Of a stretch of 64,000 nt of DNA, positions 1-10,204 are shown piece by piece. The first letter of the stretch is position 1. Every line of letters begins with the position of its first letter. Below the pieces are notes generated by a model that worked only from the letters and a program-made list of their open reading frames with translations, made no database searches and was not told where the DNA came from. A program made the position numbers and the translations under genes. This DNA is from Morella rubra (lineage: Eukaryota > Streptophyta > Magnoliopsida > Fagales > Myricaceae): contig CM025850.1 in the NCBI GenBank assembly GCA_003952965.2, positions 30,491,024 through 30,555,023 of the forward strand. Reading direction: 5' to 3'.

Positions 1-1
1 C

Positions 2-34
2 ACCGACGGTGACGTCGAGATACCCCTAGATTGA
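2..34 (+). other. possible last codons of an upstream gene
   Basis: Read in one frame from base 2, the window opens with ten sense codons (T-D-G-D-V-E-I-P-L-D) and a TGA, followed by AT-rich sequence that looks like a 3' UTR. Ten codons prove nothing. The composition is compatible with a protein C-terminus, but the exon would have to be confirmed from the sequence to the left. Confidence 0.15.
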
Positions 35-2640
35 GAAATAGCGTGAGGATTAATTTCAGCAATCAGTTTTGGATCTTCAAATGAAATTTTTATCCTTTGC
101 GCATTAATCATGTCTCCGAATTCTACGGTTACTTCTAGAGCTTGAATGATTAATATGAACCGCTGTTGATGTTTTATTTGAAAGAGGAGATGTAAGTTTT
201 TGTTTTTTTCTTGAGTTAATGTGTGAAACAGCTAGATTGGATCTTAATTTTGATAATGCATTTTTTTATGCAAAAAAGATAAAGAAATGTCTGTCATTTA
301 CACCTCGTGATGTCAGCCTCCGATTAAGTCTGGTACTCTGTTTTTAGTGCGTGAGTGATGAATGTTGATTTGTATCATTGGCAGAAATGCAAAGTTTGAT
401 GGTGTTTGGGGACATCGACCTTACAATAAGTTTTGTTGATGAATGTCTTGCGAATCTAATTTTGTCAGATAAAGTGACATGCAGGTGGTCCAAACAATAC
501 GTGGATGTATAGATACCTTGGTGTTGATTTAGGGTTTAGCAGGTTTTGCATGTATGAATATTTTGTGAATGAGGAAGACTTGTTCAATTTCATTGATTAG
601 AGGTGTATGCCAGAATATGAAAGAATCTAGCGTATAACTATGTTCACAATGTCATTTGACCTTCGATGATATTAATTATTTAAGTTAATGCACTTGGTTC
701 TTTTAGTTAGTACGTCTCCTCTGAAATTAAGTTTGAGGATGGAAACTTGGAAAGGGGGATTATGTGGTGTCCTTTTTTCTTCTGAAGTTATAAGAAATAT
801 TAAGTCAATTGTAACTTGACGGGGAAATTGTAGAATATAGATGATTGTTTGTGCTTGTTGAAATTTTACTTTTGCATTTTTTTGAGCCATATTGCATGTG
901 TATTGTAAGGTAGTGGAAAATGGTTGCTAACATTTTGCTTTTCTCAGAGGTATTTTGTTATTGCTTATTTGCTTATGGGTTATCTCACCCATGCAGGCTG
1001 CTGGTCTCTGCTTTAAGTTGGTACCAGACTGAGTTTTGAATACATTTGTGGTATGCATTATTCTTCTTTTCTCGTGAACATGTTGGATCAATCTTTTTGA
1101 TTGGATGTGCTTTCTCATAACATAATGGTCTATGATTGATTGTGTAACTGAAAGCAAAAATCATAGGAACTTGGAGAAGGTCGAGTCATTTCAGTTTGGT
1201 TTAGCTTGTAGCCTCATCTTGAGTAAAATCTGTGAGGTTCATATGTTTTACTCGTGGTATCTCTGTTTAGTGAGAGCTTTGGATGCTGATATGTCGTATT
1301 TGTTTTGTGTCAGGGGTTTCCTTTTGCTTCCTTGGGATTCTTAGAAGGGGGGAAATGAATTAAAATACTATCAAGTGGTTTGGTCTAGTAACTTCCTTTT
1401 TTTTTTTTTTAATAAGTAGTCTAGTAACTTCCTGGTGAATTTGGTTCAGCTGATATGCTGATGTGTTTTGGTGAATTGATCAAGGGACACCATTTAATCA
1501 TTGTGTGGATGGGGTTTCATTTATACAGTATCAATGCCTAGGGACGTATCAATTTATTTCAAACGGTGGGATAACATTTTAGAAGTTATGGAGATAAGGT
1601 GTAAGTAGGTGTAATCATATAATGCACTCTACTCTTCATAAAATCTGGAGAATAGGCCTGGTAGTTCTGAAAGAGAGCTGTGACTACTCAAAAGGAAAAA
1701 GACACTCTCCAGACAAATCAAGTAAGAGTAGAGTTGTATTTAGAGAAAAAAAAGTAATAGTAGAGTTGTAAGCTGCTAAGTTAGTGCTGGTGGTTATTTT
1801 TTGCCCAAGCGTAGGATGGAACAGTGTGGTGGAGTGGATCTCCACGGTGTCTTGGTTCAAAACAAATTGATGGGTAAGTATATTGCATTCTGGTGTTGGT
1901 ATCTCTTTGTTTGCATTCATCGTAAAACATGCTCTTTTTGTCAGGCTTCCCAAGTTCTAATGAGCAGATAGTGTTGTGTCTGTGCTGAAAACCAGTTTGG
2001 TTGTTAGGGACTTTTGGAGATAGTCTGGTTTGCTTATTGAGTTTGCGCCTGGAGCAGCCAAGTTGGCGTCCAGAACCTTGTTCCTGGACGTTCTAGAGAG
2101 AGAGACCATTCTCTCGGGATTTCAATTGTTAATTTTCCGAAGCCGGTAACTAGGTGCATGGTTCCCTTTTCAGTTGCTGAAGTCAGATTTCAAATTTGAT
2201 GATCACCCTTCCTAGCATGCCGGGTGCCTTTGAACATGATTTTAACCAATTTAATCGGCCCATGGTAAGTAAGGCATGCTTTTTAGGCTATTTTATTGGA
2301 TATGCCAGCCTCGGCTTTTGTTGCAGCTGCTCATCAACCATGACACTACTTGTACTGTGGTAGGGTTTTATTATTTCCATAGGAAGGGCGAGATGGGGAA
2401 GCTGATAATTCCTTTCCTTTTCTTGAGGTTTCTCAGAAATGGGAAAAAGCGAGATTGGCTGTTTTGGGTCTCTCATCAAATACCCGTTGTCTTGTGTCTT
2501 CTGTTTTTCGAACCTCCTTGTGTGTTCGGTGGTCCCTATCCCCCTTCGTGCACTTGGTTTCGCGGATACAGTCAAATTTGCCACGACCGAGTTTCTTCTT
2601 CAGTTCCTCTTGATATTTTTCGTGCCTTCGCATTCATACT
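35..2640. other. no supportable gene; AT-rich, intron- or UTR-like
   Basis: This is about 2.6 kb of T-rich plus-strand sequence with many stops in all frames. Open frames are under 100 codons and resemble nothing known. GT- and AG-flanked stretches, such as a possible donor near 2266-2271, would fit a transcribed, spliced leader of the degenerate gene copy that follows, but I see no protein signal. Confidence 0.4.
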
Positions 2641-2650
2641 CATCTCAGTC

Positions 2651-2807
2651 ATTTCTTGGATTGAGGTTGCTCCAGCCCGTGTCATTTACCCCCCACAAGC
2701 CTTCAAGTTCTCCCAGTCTGGATCCTATACCCGTAGTCTCAGTTGCTTATGTTCCTCTGTTCTGTAGTGGGTACCAACTGCATATTCTAGACAAGATTAT
2801 ACGCTAA
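2651..2807 (+). pseudogene. small acidic-protein family, copy 1, frameshifted
   Basis: Translation here gives W-I-E-V-A-P-A-R-V-I-Y-P, the family core. The reading then leaves frame at a run of C residues near 2690. In the next frame the sequence continues as K-P-S-S-S-P-S-L-D-P-I-P. Aligned with the type B copy at 11919 there is one extra base in the C run. The acidic tail is lost and no start codon lies immediately upstream in frame. The two half-motifs resemble type B in the centre and type A (S-W-I-E-V) at the left edge. A decayed paralog is the simplest reading. An intron removing the extra base is possible but has no clear splice sites. Confidence 0.6.
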
Positions 2808-3493
2808 ACCTGTAAATAAATTTTGGAGTAAAATAATCTCCTTTTTTGGAGAATTGTTCTTTAGATTTATAATGTAGACAACCAGGTCACATCTTTTATG
2901 CATGGATCATAAAAGTTTCTTGTCACAAACCTATTTGTATATTTTTTTTTTCTGTAATTTTTTGAAAGCAGAAGAAGTATTTGGATTACAAGAAAAGGAA
3001 AGAAAATAATATTCGAGGTTTCGCCACCGGCTAGATTCTAAAGACTCGGACTATTTTTCAGCTCTCTGGTTTGAGAGGGTTCAGGTGCTTTTATTTAGAC
3101 CAGTTAATTGAAACATGACCTCAAACCGGCTAACAGCTCAAGGCTCAAAGCCCATTAACCAACAAAGACTTCCTAGACATACAGACACGCCATAATCGAG
3201 TTGCTAGTTCTATTTCCACCATAATTTTTCCCAACCTGCAAGGATATAGTTTTTTTTTTTAAGAAGACGGTAGCTTCGAATTTTATTAAAATCCCTCATT
3301 TATAGCGGAGTCCTATTTCCACTATAATTTTATCAAATCTATCAGAAAAACAGACAGTAATTTCGAATTTTATTAAATCACCTCACTTGGTAGGAAACCT
3401 GCCACGACGTGGTTGAAGAGGAAAGCCCAACTCCAATTCTCAATCATGTCTGTTTTGAAAGTCACTCCGCTACAGAGGTCTCCACAAACATGC
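2808..3493. other. intergenic, no gene seen
   Basis: AT-rich spacer between copy 1 and the promoter of copy 2. It holds T-runs near 2942 and 3250 and a short internal repeat: a stretch ending in tcgaattttattaaa occurs near 3276 and again near 3362. It may be transposon debris. There is no coding signal. Confidence 0.5.
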
Positions 3494-3497
3494 GAAG

Positions 3498-3932
3498 CAC
3501 ATTGTCAGTAAGTTAATGGCCACCGGCCATCAGTAATTGGGTACCATTTCTTTTTACAAGTGCTCTCCACACTCTGCATATTTTCCACATGTAAGAAACC
3601 CTTTTGATGCTTTTAGCTTTCATTATTTGTTTAGGTACCGCGTCCTTCTCTCAATTTTCGTCGTTGTCACTTTAACACCTATATAATAAAGACCATCTCC
3701 TCTAACTTTACTCTCAACCTAATCCCACTGCAATCAACAAGAAAGCCTCCAAGAAAGGATCTGAAGCAATCTCATCCTTCTTCTTCTACACAAATCTCTT
3801 TGCTGAGCCTGAGGAAGAAAGTCGAAAGTTACTCTTTATCATCATCTTGGTCGTCGTGAGTCTCTGAGGTCTCACTCTGATTGCTCCATTGGGTTCCTTC
3901 CTGATTACTAGCAGGGCTTAAGAATTTCTGCA
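3498..3932 (+). promoter_or_regulatory. promoter and 5' UTR of type A copy 2
   Basis: A TATA box lies at 3680-3688, about 250 bp before the ATG. Two blocks shared with the other type A genes lie upstream: CACATTGTC-containing sequence near 3498-3515 and a CTCCACACT..GCATATTTT..CACATG block near 3564-3594. The leader from about 3715 to 3932 contains no ATG, so translation should begin at 3933. Which factors bind the conserved blocks is not known. Confidence 0.6.
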
Positions 3933-4139
3933 ATGGCAAAGGAGATGGGATATTTCAGTTCTTGGAATGAGGTCGCACCAGCGCTTCTCGTTTCCCCGAC
4001 CAAGGTTCCGATTTCTCCTGTACTCGAGACTATTACTGAAGAAGAGGCTGAGGAGTACGACGAAGACTCCCAAGCATTGGAGTTTGCTTTTGTTGTTTCT
4101 ATTTCAGTTTATTGTGCAGAGCTTCGGATTGTAAATTAA
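3933..4139 (+). CDS. small acidic protein, type A copy 2, stop-loss extended
   Basis: I do not recognise a named family. The 68-residue reading has an E-V-A-P motif at 13-16, two S-P sites at 21-22 and 28-29, L-E-x-I at 31-34 and an acidic run at 36-46. There is no signal peptide and the core has no membrane segment, so a soluble intracellular protein is inferred. The start sits in a good context (gcaATGGCA). The two sibling genes stop directly after the E-D-S that ends the acidic run. Here that stop reads CAA, so translation continues 22 residues into former 3' UTR, adding a hydrophobic V-V-S-I-S-V stretch. The copia element begins 98 bp after the stop. Codon use and core conservation argue for a real family member, but the tail is probably a recent accident. 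Confidence 0.7.
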   Translation: MAKEMGYFSSWNEVAPALLVSPTKVPISPVLETITEEEAEEYDEDSQALEFAFVVSISVYCAELRIVN

Positions 4140-4237
4140 ATTGGTAGCCACTGGCATTTAAGTTTTGTAGTTCGTTAGTGCAATGAATTATCCTTGACCA
4201 ACTCTTGCAACTGCGTTTCCAATATGCTTCGACTTTC

Positions 4238-4486
4238 TGTAAAGTTCTGTTTGCTATGAACAGAGGAAGAAGAACAGAGATAAAGATGGACGAGAAAATT
4301 GGGAAGGAATAAGATTCAATCTATTCAAGTTATAAAATAATGCCTCGTACCCCACTCAAATATATACACACGGAGCCTGAGCTTAGGAGCTTGAGCTTAT
4401 GAAGCTAATGGACTAACAGATGTAGACTAACAAAACTGTACAGTCAGCAAACAAAAAAACAAAACAAATCGGAGCACTATCTAATA
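4238..4486 (-). repeat. copia LTR (3' LTR relative to the element)
   Basis: This 249-bp LTR is repeated at 8799-9049. On the minus strand it starts TATTAGATAG and ends ACTTTACA. Both LTRs begin with TA where most begin TG, so the variation predates this insertion. It contains an A-rich stretch and ATATATACAC, a likely LTR TATA signal. Confidence 0.95.
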
Positions 4487-4500
4487 CTCCCCCTCAAGAG
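4487..4500 (-). other. copia polypurine tract
   Basis: On the minus strand this reads CTCTTGAGGGGGAG immediately before the 3' LTR, the expected plus-strand priming site. The pol stop codon (TGA) lies inside it. Confidence 0.9.
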
Positions 4501-6815
4501 GAATTGTGGATGTCAATCACGTTCATCTTGGATAAGAGATAGTGAAACTGAGAAGCTCCGAGTGCCTTGGTAAACAAATCTACAAGCTGATGTTGAGTCT
4601 TAACATGAAGAAGATGAAGTAAACCAGATTGCACGTTCTCCCGAATTAAATAACAGTCTAACTCAATATGCTTTGTCCTTTCGTGGAAAATGGGATTAGT
4701 AGCGATGTGAAGAGCCGCTTGACTATCGCAGAACAACAAGGCAGATTGTGCATGAGGAACACAAAGATCAGCAAGCAAATAGGTAAGCCAAGTAATTTCA
4801 CAGCTAGTGGTAGCCATGGCACGGTACTCAGCCTCAGCTGAGGACCTAGAAACCATAGTTTGTTTCTTAGATTTCCAAGAGATTAAAGAGTCACTAAGGA
4901 ACACCGAATACCTAGTAATAGAACGCCTAGAATCAGGGCAACCAGCCCAATCGGAATCTGTAAAAGCCTTGATATGGAGCTGAGATGGAGAAGAGAAGAA
5001 TAAGCCTTGGCCAGGAGCACCTTTCAAGTATCGCAGCACTCTGTGAACAAAATCAAGATGAGACTGATGAGGGCAAGCCATAAATTGACTTAAGACTTGT
5101 AAGGAGTATGATAAATCCAGGCGAGTGAGGGTAAGATATAACAAGCGACCAACTAATCTTCGGTAAAGAGTAGGATCAACCAGTGGAGAGGAGTCTTCTG
5201 TACTCAGCTTAAGATTTTGTTCAATAGGCGTTTTAACAACCTTAGCTCCCAGAAAACCAATATCAGCAAGAAAATCCAGAGCAAACTTCCATTGAGATAG
5301 GGTGATACCAGTAGCAGATCGGGCTACTTCCAGCCCCAAAAAGTACTTGAGCTTTCCAAGATCCTTAATCTTGAATTTAGCATCAATGACAGCCTTAAAA
5401 TCAATTAGCATAGCCAAATCTTTCCCAGCAAAAATGATGTCATCTACGTATACAAGCAATGCCAAGAAAGAAGATCCAAGTTGTCGGGTAAAGATTGTAT
5501 AGTTTGCTTTAGATTGGACAAACTGATTGGCTAAGAGAAATTCTGAAAATTTGAAAAACCATTGACGAGACGCTTGCTTTAAACCATAGAGAGACTTGTT
5601 CAATTGGCAAACATTGGACTCCTCTTTATTGAAATAACCCGGAGGCAATTTCATGTAAATTTCTTCATGAAGGTCACCATGAAGAAAGGCATTATTTATA
5701 TCAAGTTGATGTAAATGCCAATTTTTGGAGGCAGCAACAGCAAGCAAAACTCGAACTGAGGTTAACTTAGCCACGGGAGAAAAGGTTTCAAAGAAATCAA
5801 ACCCTTCCTTTTGAGTGAAACCTTTAGCAACTAATCTTGTTTTATGTCTTTCAATGATACCATCTGCATTAAACTTGAGCTTGTAGACCCATTTGCAATC
5901 AATGAGAATTTTTCCAGAAGGAAGAGGACAAACGGTCCAGATGCGATTCAGCTTAAGAGCTTTTATCTCTTTAGACATGGCATCTCGCCAAGCTGGATGT
6001 TTAACAGCTTCTTTGAAAGAGGAAGGATCAGCAGCAGTGCTAACACTGAGCACAAATTGTCGGTAAGCAGGAGAGAGTTTCGTGTAGGCAATAGATGGAG
6101 AAATGTCACAAGATGTGCCAGCAAGAGAAGAACTTGCAAAACTGGATGCTGATATGGCAGTAGAAGAAACGTGAGCTAGTTGACAATGATAGTCCTTGAG
6201 ATAAGCTGGTGACCTGCGAATGAGAGTGGAATGTCGAACAGGAGGAGGAATGATATGTGATGGTGAAAGATGATGAGGAGACAAATTAGGAGGAGGCTGT
6301 GAAGAAACATCTGGAATAGAACTTGAAGGAGGCTGAGGCGCAGACTCAAAATCAGATGGAACAGAAGTTACATCCGGAAAGGCAAATGGAGAAAAAATAT
6401 CTGGCACAGACAATGGCAGACTAGTGGTATTGGAAGATTTAGGTGGAAAGACTTTTAATGGAAAGATGGACTCATGAAAGACAACATGCCGAGTAACAGA
6501 GGTTTGTTGAGATGTGAGATGATATGCCTTATAACCTTTCATGGCATAAGAATAGCCAATGAAAATACAAGGGTCAGCTTGGGCATCGAATTTGGTTCTA
6601 TGCCTAGCTAATGTAGAAGCATAGCAAAGACATCCAAATGTCCTAAGATGAAGATAGGAAGGCTGTTTACCAAACAAAAGTTCATAAGGAGATTTATTGC
6701 CTAAAATGGGAGAAGGCAGTCTGTTTATGAGATGTGTAGCCGCAAGAATGCAATCACTCCAGAAACTAAGTGGTAAACCAACTTGAAACCTAAGTGCTCT
6801 TGCAAAATTAAGCAA
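4494..6815 (-). CDS. copia pol: integrase end, reverse transcriptase, RNase H
   Basis: A 773-residue open frame starts inside the integrase region, so its first ATG is not the real polyprotein start. The integrase C-terminal part fills the first ~100 residues (I-N-R-L-P, L-F-G-K-Q-P, F-G-C-L-C-Y), followed by a serine/proline-rich linker. The copia reverse transcriptase begins with the W-x-x-A-M-x-x-E-I-x-A-L region and carries the catalytic Y-V-D-D near residue 470. RNase H follows with D-S-D-W-A-G-C and the S-S-A-E-A-E-Y-R-A-M signature. The frame ends in the polypurine tract. This section is intact; the damage lies upstream, so it can only be made if another element supplies the start. Confidence 0.9.
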   Translation of the reverse strand: MLNFARALRFQVGLPLSFWSDCILAATHLINRLPSPILGNKSPYELLFGKQPSYLHLRTFGCLCYASTLARHRTKFDAQADPCIFIGYSYAMKGYKAYHLTSQQTSVTRHVVFHESIFPLKVFPPKSSNTTSLPLSVPDIFSPFAFPDVTSVPSDFESAPQPPSSSIPDVSSQPPPNLSPHHLSPSHIIPPPVRHSTLIRRSPAYLKDYHCQLAHVSSTAISASSFASSSLAGTSCDISPSIAYTKLSPAYRQFVLSVSTAADPSSFKEAVKHPAWRDAMSKEIKALKLNRIWTVCPLPSGKILIDCKWVYKLKFNADGIIERHKTRLVAKGFTQKEGFDFFETFSPVAKLTSVRVLLAVAASKNWHLHQLDINNAFLHGDLHEEIYMKLPPGYFNKEESNVCQLNKSLYGLKQASRQWFFKFSEFLLANQFVQSKANYTIFTRQLGSSFLALLVYVDDIIFAGKDLAMLIDFKAVIDAKFKIKDLGKLKYFLGLEVARSATGITLSQWKFALDFLADIGFLGAKVVKTPIEQNLKLSTEDSSPLVDPTLYRRLVGRLLYLTLTRLDLSYSLQVLSQFMACPHQSHLDFVHRVLRYLKGAPGQGLFFSSPSQLHIKAFTDSDWAGCPDSRRSITRYSVFLSDSLISWKSKKQTMVSRSSAEAEYRAMATTSCEITWLTYLLADLCVPHAQSALLFCDSQAALHIATNPIFHERTKHIELDCYLIRENVQSGLLHLLHVKTQHQLVDLFTKALGASQFHYLLSKMNVIDIHNSS

Positions 6816-7076
6816 GTGCTGGTGTTTACGCTCAACTCGACCATTTTGTTGAGGAGTGGCTACACAAGAATGCTGATGAACAACACCCTTAGAGGCTAGA
6901 AATTGAGATATACTGAATTCAGAACCAAAATCTGTGCGAATAGCCTTAATTTTAGTCTGAAACTGTGTTTTAACTAAATGAAAGAAGTTCTAAATATATT
7001 CAGCTGTCTAAGACTTAGAGTGAAGGAGATAGACCCAAGTGTAACGGCTGAAATCATCAACGACAGTAAGAAAAAA
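6816..7076 (-). pseudogene. copia integrase core, interrupted by stops
   Basis: On the minus strand the integrase catalytic core can be followed (D-D-F-S-R-Y-T-W-V-Y, then R-T-D-F-G-S-E-F, then N-G-R-V-E-R-K-H), joining the pol frame at 6815. In-frame stops fall close to 7076 and near 6990-7010. The usual asparagine-glycine-rich N-G-G-E position reads F-G-S-E-F, which is a normal copia variant. Confidence 0.8.
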
Positions 7077-7745
7077 TCAAGAACCTAGATTATCTCGAAT
7101 GGCAAATGGCCCCCATAAATCAAAGTGAACAAGATCAAAACGAGCAAAAGCTTTATTGTGAGAAATAAGAAAAGGAAGTCTACGTTGCTTTGCTAAAGGG
7201 CAGATTGTACAATGAAAAGGTTTAGATGCATCAATGTCAGATATACAATCTTTAAGAGAAAGCATACGAGAAAGGCAAGGGTGACCAAGCCTACAATGCC
7301 AAAGCTTGACAACAGAATTATTGGAGGAAATAGAAGCACAAGAAGAAGATTGAATGTCAGATGCAGGTTGAATCAAGTGATAGAGGCCAACACGTTCTTT
7401 AGCCATACCAATCACCATCCAGCTCCGTAGGTCCTGTATGAAGAGATAAGAATGAAGAAAAATCAAACAACAAGGCACTTGTTTGATAAGAGAGCTCACA
7501 TATACAAGATTAAAAGAGAATGATGGAACAACAAGCACAAGTTGTAAGAGAATGTGAGAAGAAAGTTGAACTGAACCAATATGTGAGACTCGAGCATAAG
7601 AACCATTTGGTAATTTGACAGAAGAGAAAATGGTAGAAGTAATAGAGGTAAGCATTGACGTAGATGATACCATATGATCCGTGGCACCAGTGTCCACAAT
7701 CCAAGTGTAACCAGAAGAAGACAGAGTACCTAGCATATTCAGCAT
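7077..7745 (-). pseudogene. copia protease and integrase zinc-binding domain
   Basis: This 222-residue open frame begins with an aspartic protease (W-I-V-D-T-G-A-T-D-H-M near residue 15; D-T-G is the catalytic triplet). It continues to the pre-integrase H-H-C-C domain (W-H-C-R-L-G-H then C-T-I-C-P-L-A-K-Q). It is one part of the gag-pol polyprotein, cut off from the rest by a stop at its right end and another just upstream near 7785. Confidence 0.85.
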
Positions 7746-8781
7746 GACTGTGTCATGAGAGCTTAAATCCTCTTGAACAACAGCAGGTTACCGTGAGGAA
7801 TCCATCAAAGGAATGAGAGCCAATAACTTCTGACATTGTTCCTTCGTGAAAGGATAATTCAAATGAGGTTCAGACTCCACTTGATTGACTGAACTTGAAG
7901 AACCATAGGTTTTGCTCCTTGGTTTGTAACCAAGAGGATAACCATGTAGTTTGTAGCATTTGTCGACAGTGTGTCCAACAAATCCACAGTGACTACAAGT
8001 AGGTCTATCCTTCCTTTGGTTAACCGTTTGAAAGTCTGGTTGTGAGCTAAGAAGGCGCTGGTTTCCACAAGATGTGAATTAGATGAAGCTGAAATGTCAC
8101 GCTGCCTTTCCTCTTGAACAATCAACGAAAACACCTTGTTAATTGTAGGCAAAGGATCAGCAAGCAAAATTTGACCACGAATGTGTGAATACGAGTCGTT
8201 CAATCCCATCAAAAACTGCATAATTCGTTCTTCATTATAGGATTCACTTAACTCTTTGATAGCACCACAAGAACACACTGGATTGTGTTTATAATTGGAC
8301 AATTCCTCCCAAAGTGTCTTTTGCTTAATAAAATAGGGGCTCACAGTAGACTGACCTTGAGTTAAAGAGGAAATAGACTTTTGAATCTGAAAAATTCTCA
8401 GTCTATTACCTTAAGAATACCAGTCACGCAAATCTTTCCAAATTCCAGCTGCTGTGTCAATATAAAGAACACTGTCAACTAGATCTTTGGAGATCGAAGT
8501 GAGAAGCCACGACAATACATATCGTTACATTGAGTCCAGATTGAATAAGTAGCAGTAGAGGACCTCGGTTTGGGAAGAGATCCATCAACAAATTTCAGCT
8601 TATTCTTCGCGCTAAGTGCCATTGCCATAGAACGGCTCCAGTTAGGGTAATTGTCTTCACGAAGAACTTAAGAGATGAGAAGAGTACCAGGATTATCTCT
8701 GTTGTGCAAGAAATAAGGACTGGCATTATCAGAATCAGTTGAAGGAGTAACATAAGTAATAGGAGGTGTTTCGGAAGCCAT
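7746..8781 (-). pseudogene. copia gag, with premature stops and frameshifts
   Basis: Gag starts at 8781 with M-A-S-E-T-P-P, 6 bp beyond the primer-binding site, and runs into a TAA about 40 codons later. Gag sequence continues afterwards in shifting frames: an N-Y-P-N-W-S-R-x-M type segment near 8640, then an open part at 7859-8344 with L-M-G-L-N-D-S-Y and G-Q-I-L. A CCHC zinc knuckle (C-S-H-C-G-F-V-G-H-T-V-D-K-C) lies near 7970-8010 in another frame. The protein would package element RNA; this copy cannot produce it. Confidence 0.8.
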
Positions 8782-8786
8782 CTAAT

Positions 8787-8798
8787 GCTCCGATACCA
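8787..8798 (-). other. copia primer-binding site
   Basis: The minus strand reads TGGTATCGGAGC directly after the 5' LTR. This matches the usual plant initiator-methionine tRNA primer site with one difference. Confidence 0.9.
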
Positions 8799-9049
8799 TG
8801 TAAAGTTCTGTTTGCTATGAACAGAGGAAGAAGAACAGAGATAAAGATGGATGAGAGAATTGGGAATGAATAAGATTCAATCTATTCAAGTTATAAAATA
8901 ATGCCTCGTACCCCACTCATATATATACACACGGAGCCTGAGCTTAAGAGCTTGAGCTTATGAAGCTAATGGACTAACAGATGTAGACTAACAAAACTGT
9001 ACAGTCAGCAAACAAAAAAAAACAAAACAAATCGGAGCACTATCTAATA
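8799..9049 (-). repeat. copia LTR (5' LTR relative to the element)
   Basis: This 251-bp LTR pairs with 4238-4486. About five substitutions and an A-run difference separate the two. Confidence 0.95.
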
Positions 9050-9054
9050 CTTTC

Positions 9055-9472
9055 ATCTTCCTCTAGCAATACCTTTTATGGAATTATCCACTTCGTTTAA
9101 GCAGAGAACAATAGGCATCTCTGACTGGAAAACAAATAATTGACTCATGCCAAGGACCTCTATACCTACTCTACAACCACTGTTCAAATCAAAACTTCAA
9201 TCCAACCGAAAGGAATTATCCAAGGTTTGGAAATGGCTACAAATAAGAGAATTTCCTTCTTCCCTTTCTCCTCCTTTTAAGGAGATAGATGGCTAGTCGT
9301 TGTCCACGGAGTTTCAACTCGCGTTCTGCTCATGATTTAGGTAAATAAGCTGGTGACGTTTCACAAACATCATAGTTTGTAGATGTTGAGTCTGTTACAT
9401 TTCTAGCGTAGTATGAGACCGCTCTTTTATATGAGAAAACTAGCACAACCGATGAAACAAATATGACATGTG
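9055..9472. other. 3' flank of type A copy 2, no gene
   Basis: This is the continuation of the flank that the copia element split. It is AT-rich with no coding signal. Confidence 0.5.
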
Positions 9473-10204
9473 GTATTATTAAAAAACTCTAGCCATTCTA
9501 GAGCCCTCTCTAGAATCCCCCTACCCAGTCCTCCTCCATACTGGCCAAACCCCCAACAAAATCCCTTGTTTGGCCTTTTATTGAGATTTTTTTTCGGAAG
9601 ATTTGGAGGCTAGATTCTGACGTCTACGGTGGTTTCTGATTGACACGTCCGTTCTGGAGGGGTTGTGCATCAACATGCGCCGGTGTCTATCCAAGTACGA
9701 AGTTGACCAACTGGCGAGTGGTGCCTCATGCGCGCCCACATACGCGTGTGGATCTCATTTGTCTAACCTCTTTCTCTTCCAAACCGAGATCCTGTTGTCA
9801 GATCCTGCTCACATGCTCCGCTCCACTGGTGTTCACATCTTTTGTCATTTTGGTTAGTCCTAGACGGGAGTCGACTAGTCAGTGCGTAGGGGCCCACGTG
9901 CATGTGTGTGCTCACGTGTATCTCAGGCACGCGACTGTTTTACCCTTATGCCAACCCCGCTGAGCTACTTAGAGCTTCCCTCCGCTGTCGGCTTTCCTTT
10001 TTTGCTGATTGTATCAACTTGCTAGTCTTTGTGGGTTATCTGCCCTTTTTGGATATTTATAGCTTTGAACTCCTTGGCTCATTGGCCCGTCGCTTTTACG
10101 GAAGGTTTGACTAGCATTATATAATATGTAACTGAAGTGTTTGAACCTTCTTAAATATTAATAAATGAACTGTTATATGATTACAAGAAAAAAAAACTGA
10201 CATG
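9473..10204 (+). mobile_element. probable non-autonomous retroposon
   Basis: About 720 bp of GC-richer sequence ends in an A run at 10187-10196 and is flanked by TGACATG on both sides (near 9473 and 10198). A related 3' end, with a-t-c-t-t-t-g-a-a-c then TAAATATTAATAAA, ends the block near 19380. Open frames up to 107 codons inside it have no recognisable protein, and several begin with TTG. A retroposed, 5'-heterogeneous element is the best guess. Confidence 0.4.

Larger units (their letters stand above)
4233..9054 (-). mobile_element. Ty1-copia LTR retrotransposon, nearly complete, coding region decayed
   Basis: The element occupies 4238-9049 and reads leftward. It has two near-identical LTRs, a primer-binding site, a polypurine tract and remnants of gag, protease, integrase, reverse transcriptase and RNase H in copia order. 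It is bracketed by the 5-bp duplication CTTTC at 4233-4237 and 9050-9054. The LTRs differ by about five substitutions plus a two-base difference in an A run, so the insertion is fairly recent. The target was the 3' flank of the small gene at 3933, whose sequence resumes at 9050. Internal stops and frameshifts make this copy non-autonomous. Confidence 0.95.

Noticed and set aside
2276..2767. 163-codon plus-strand frame as a whole protein
   Set aside because: Only the last part shows the small-protein core, and it leaves frame there. The first 120 codons look like translated intron or UTR.
5302..6152. Plus-strand frames inside the copia pol region
   Set aside because: They are antisense shadows of a clearly coding minus-strand frame.
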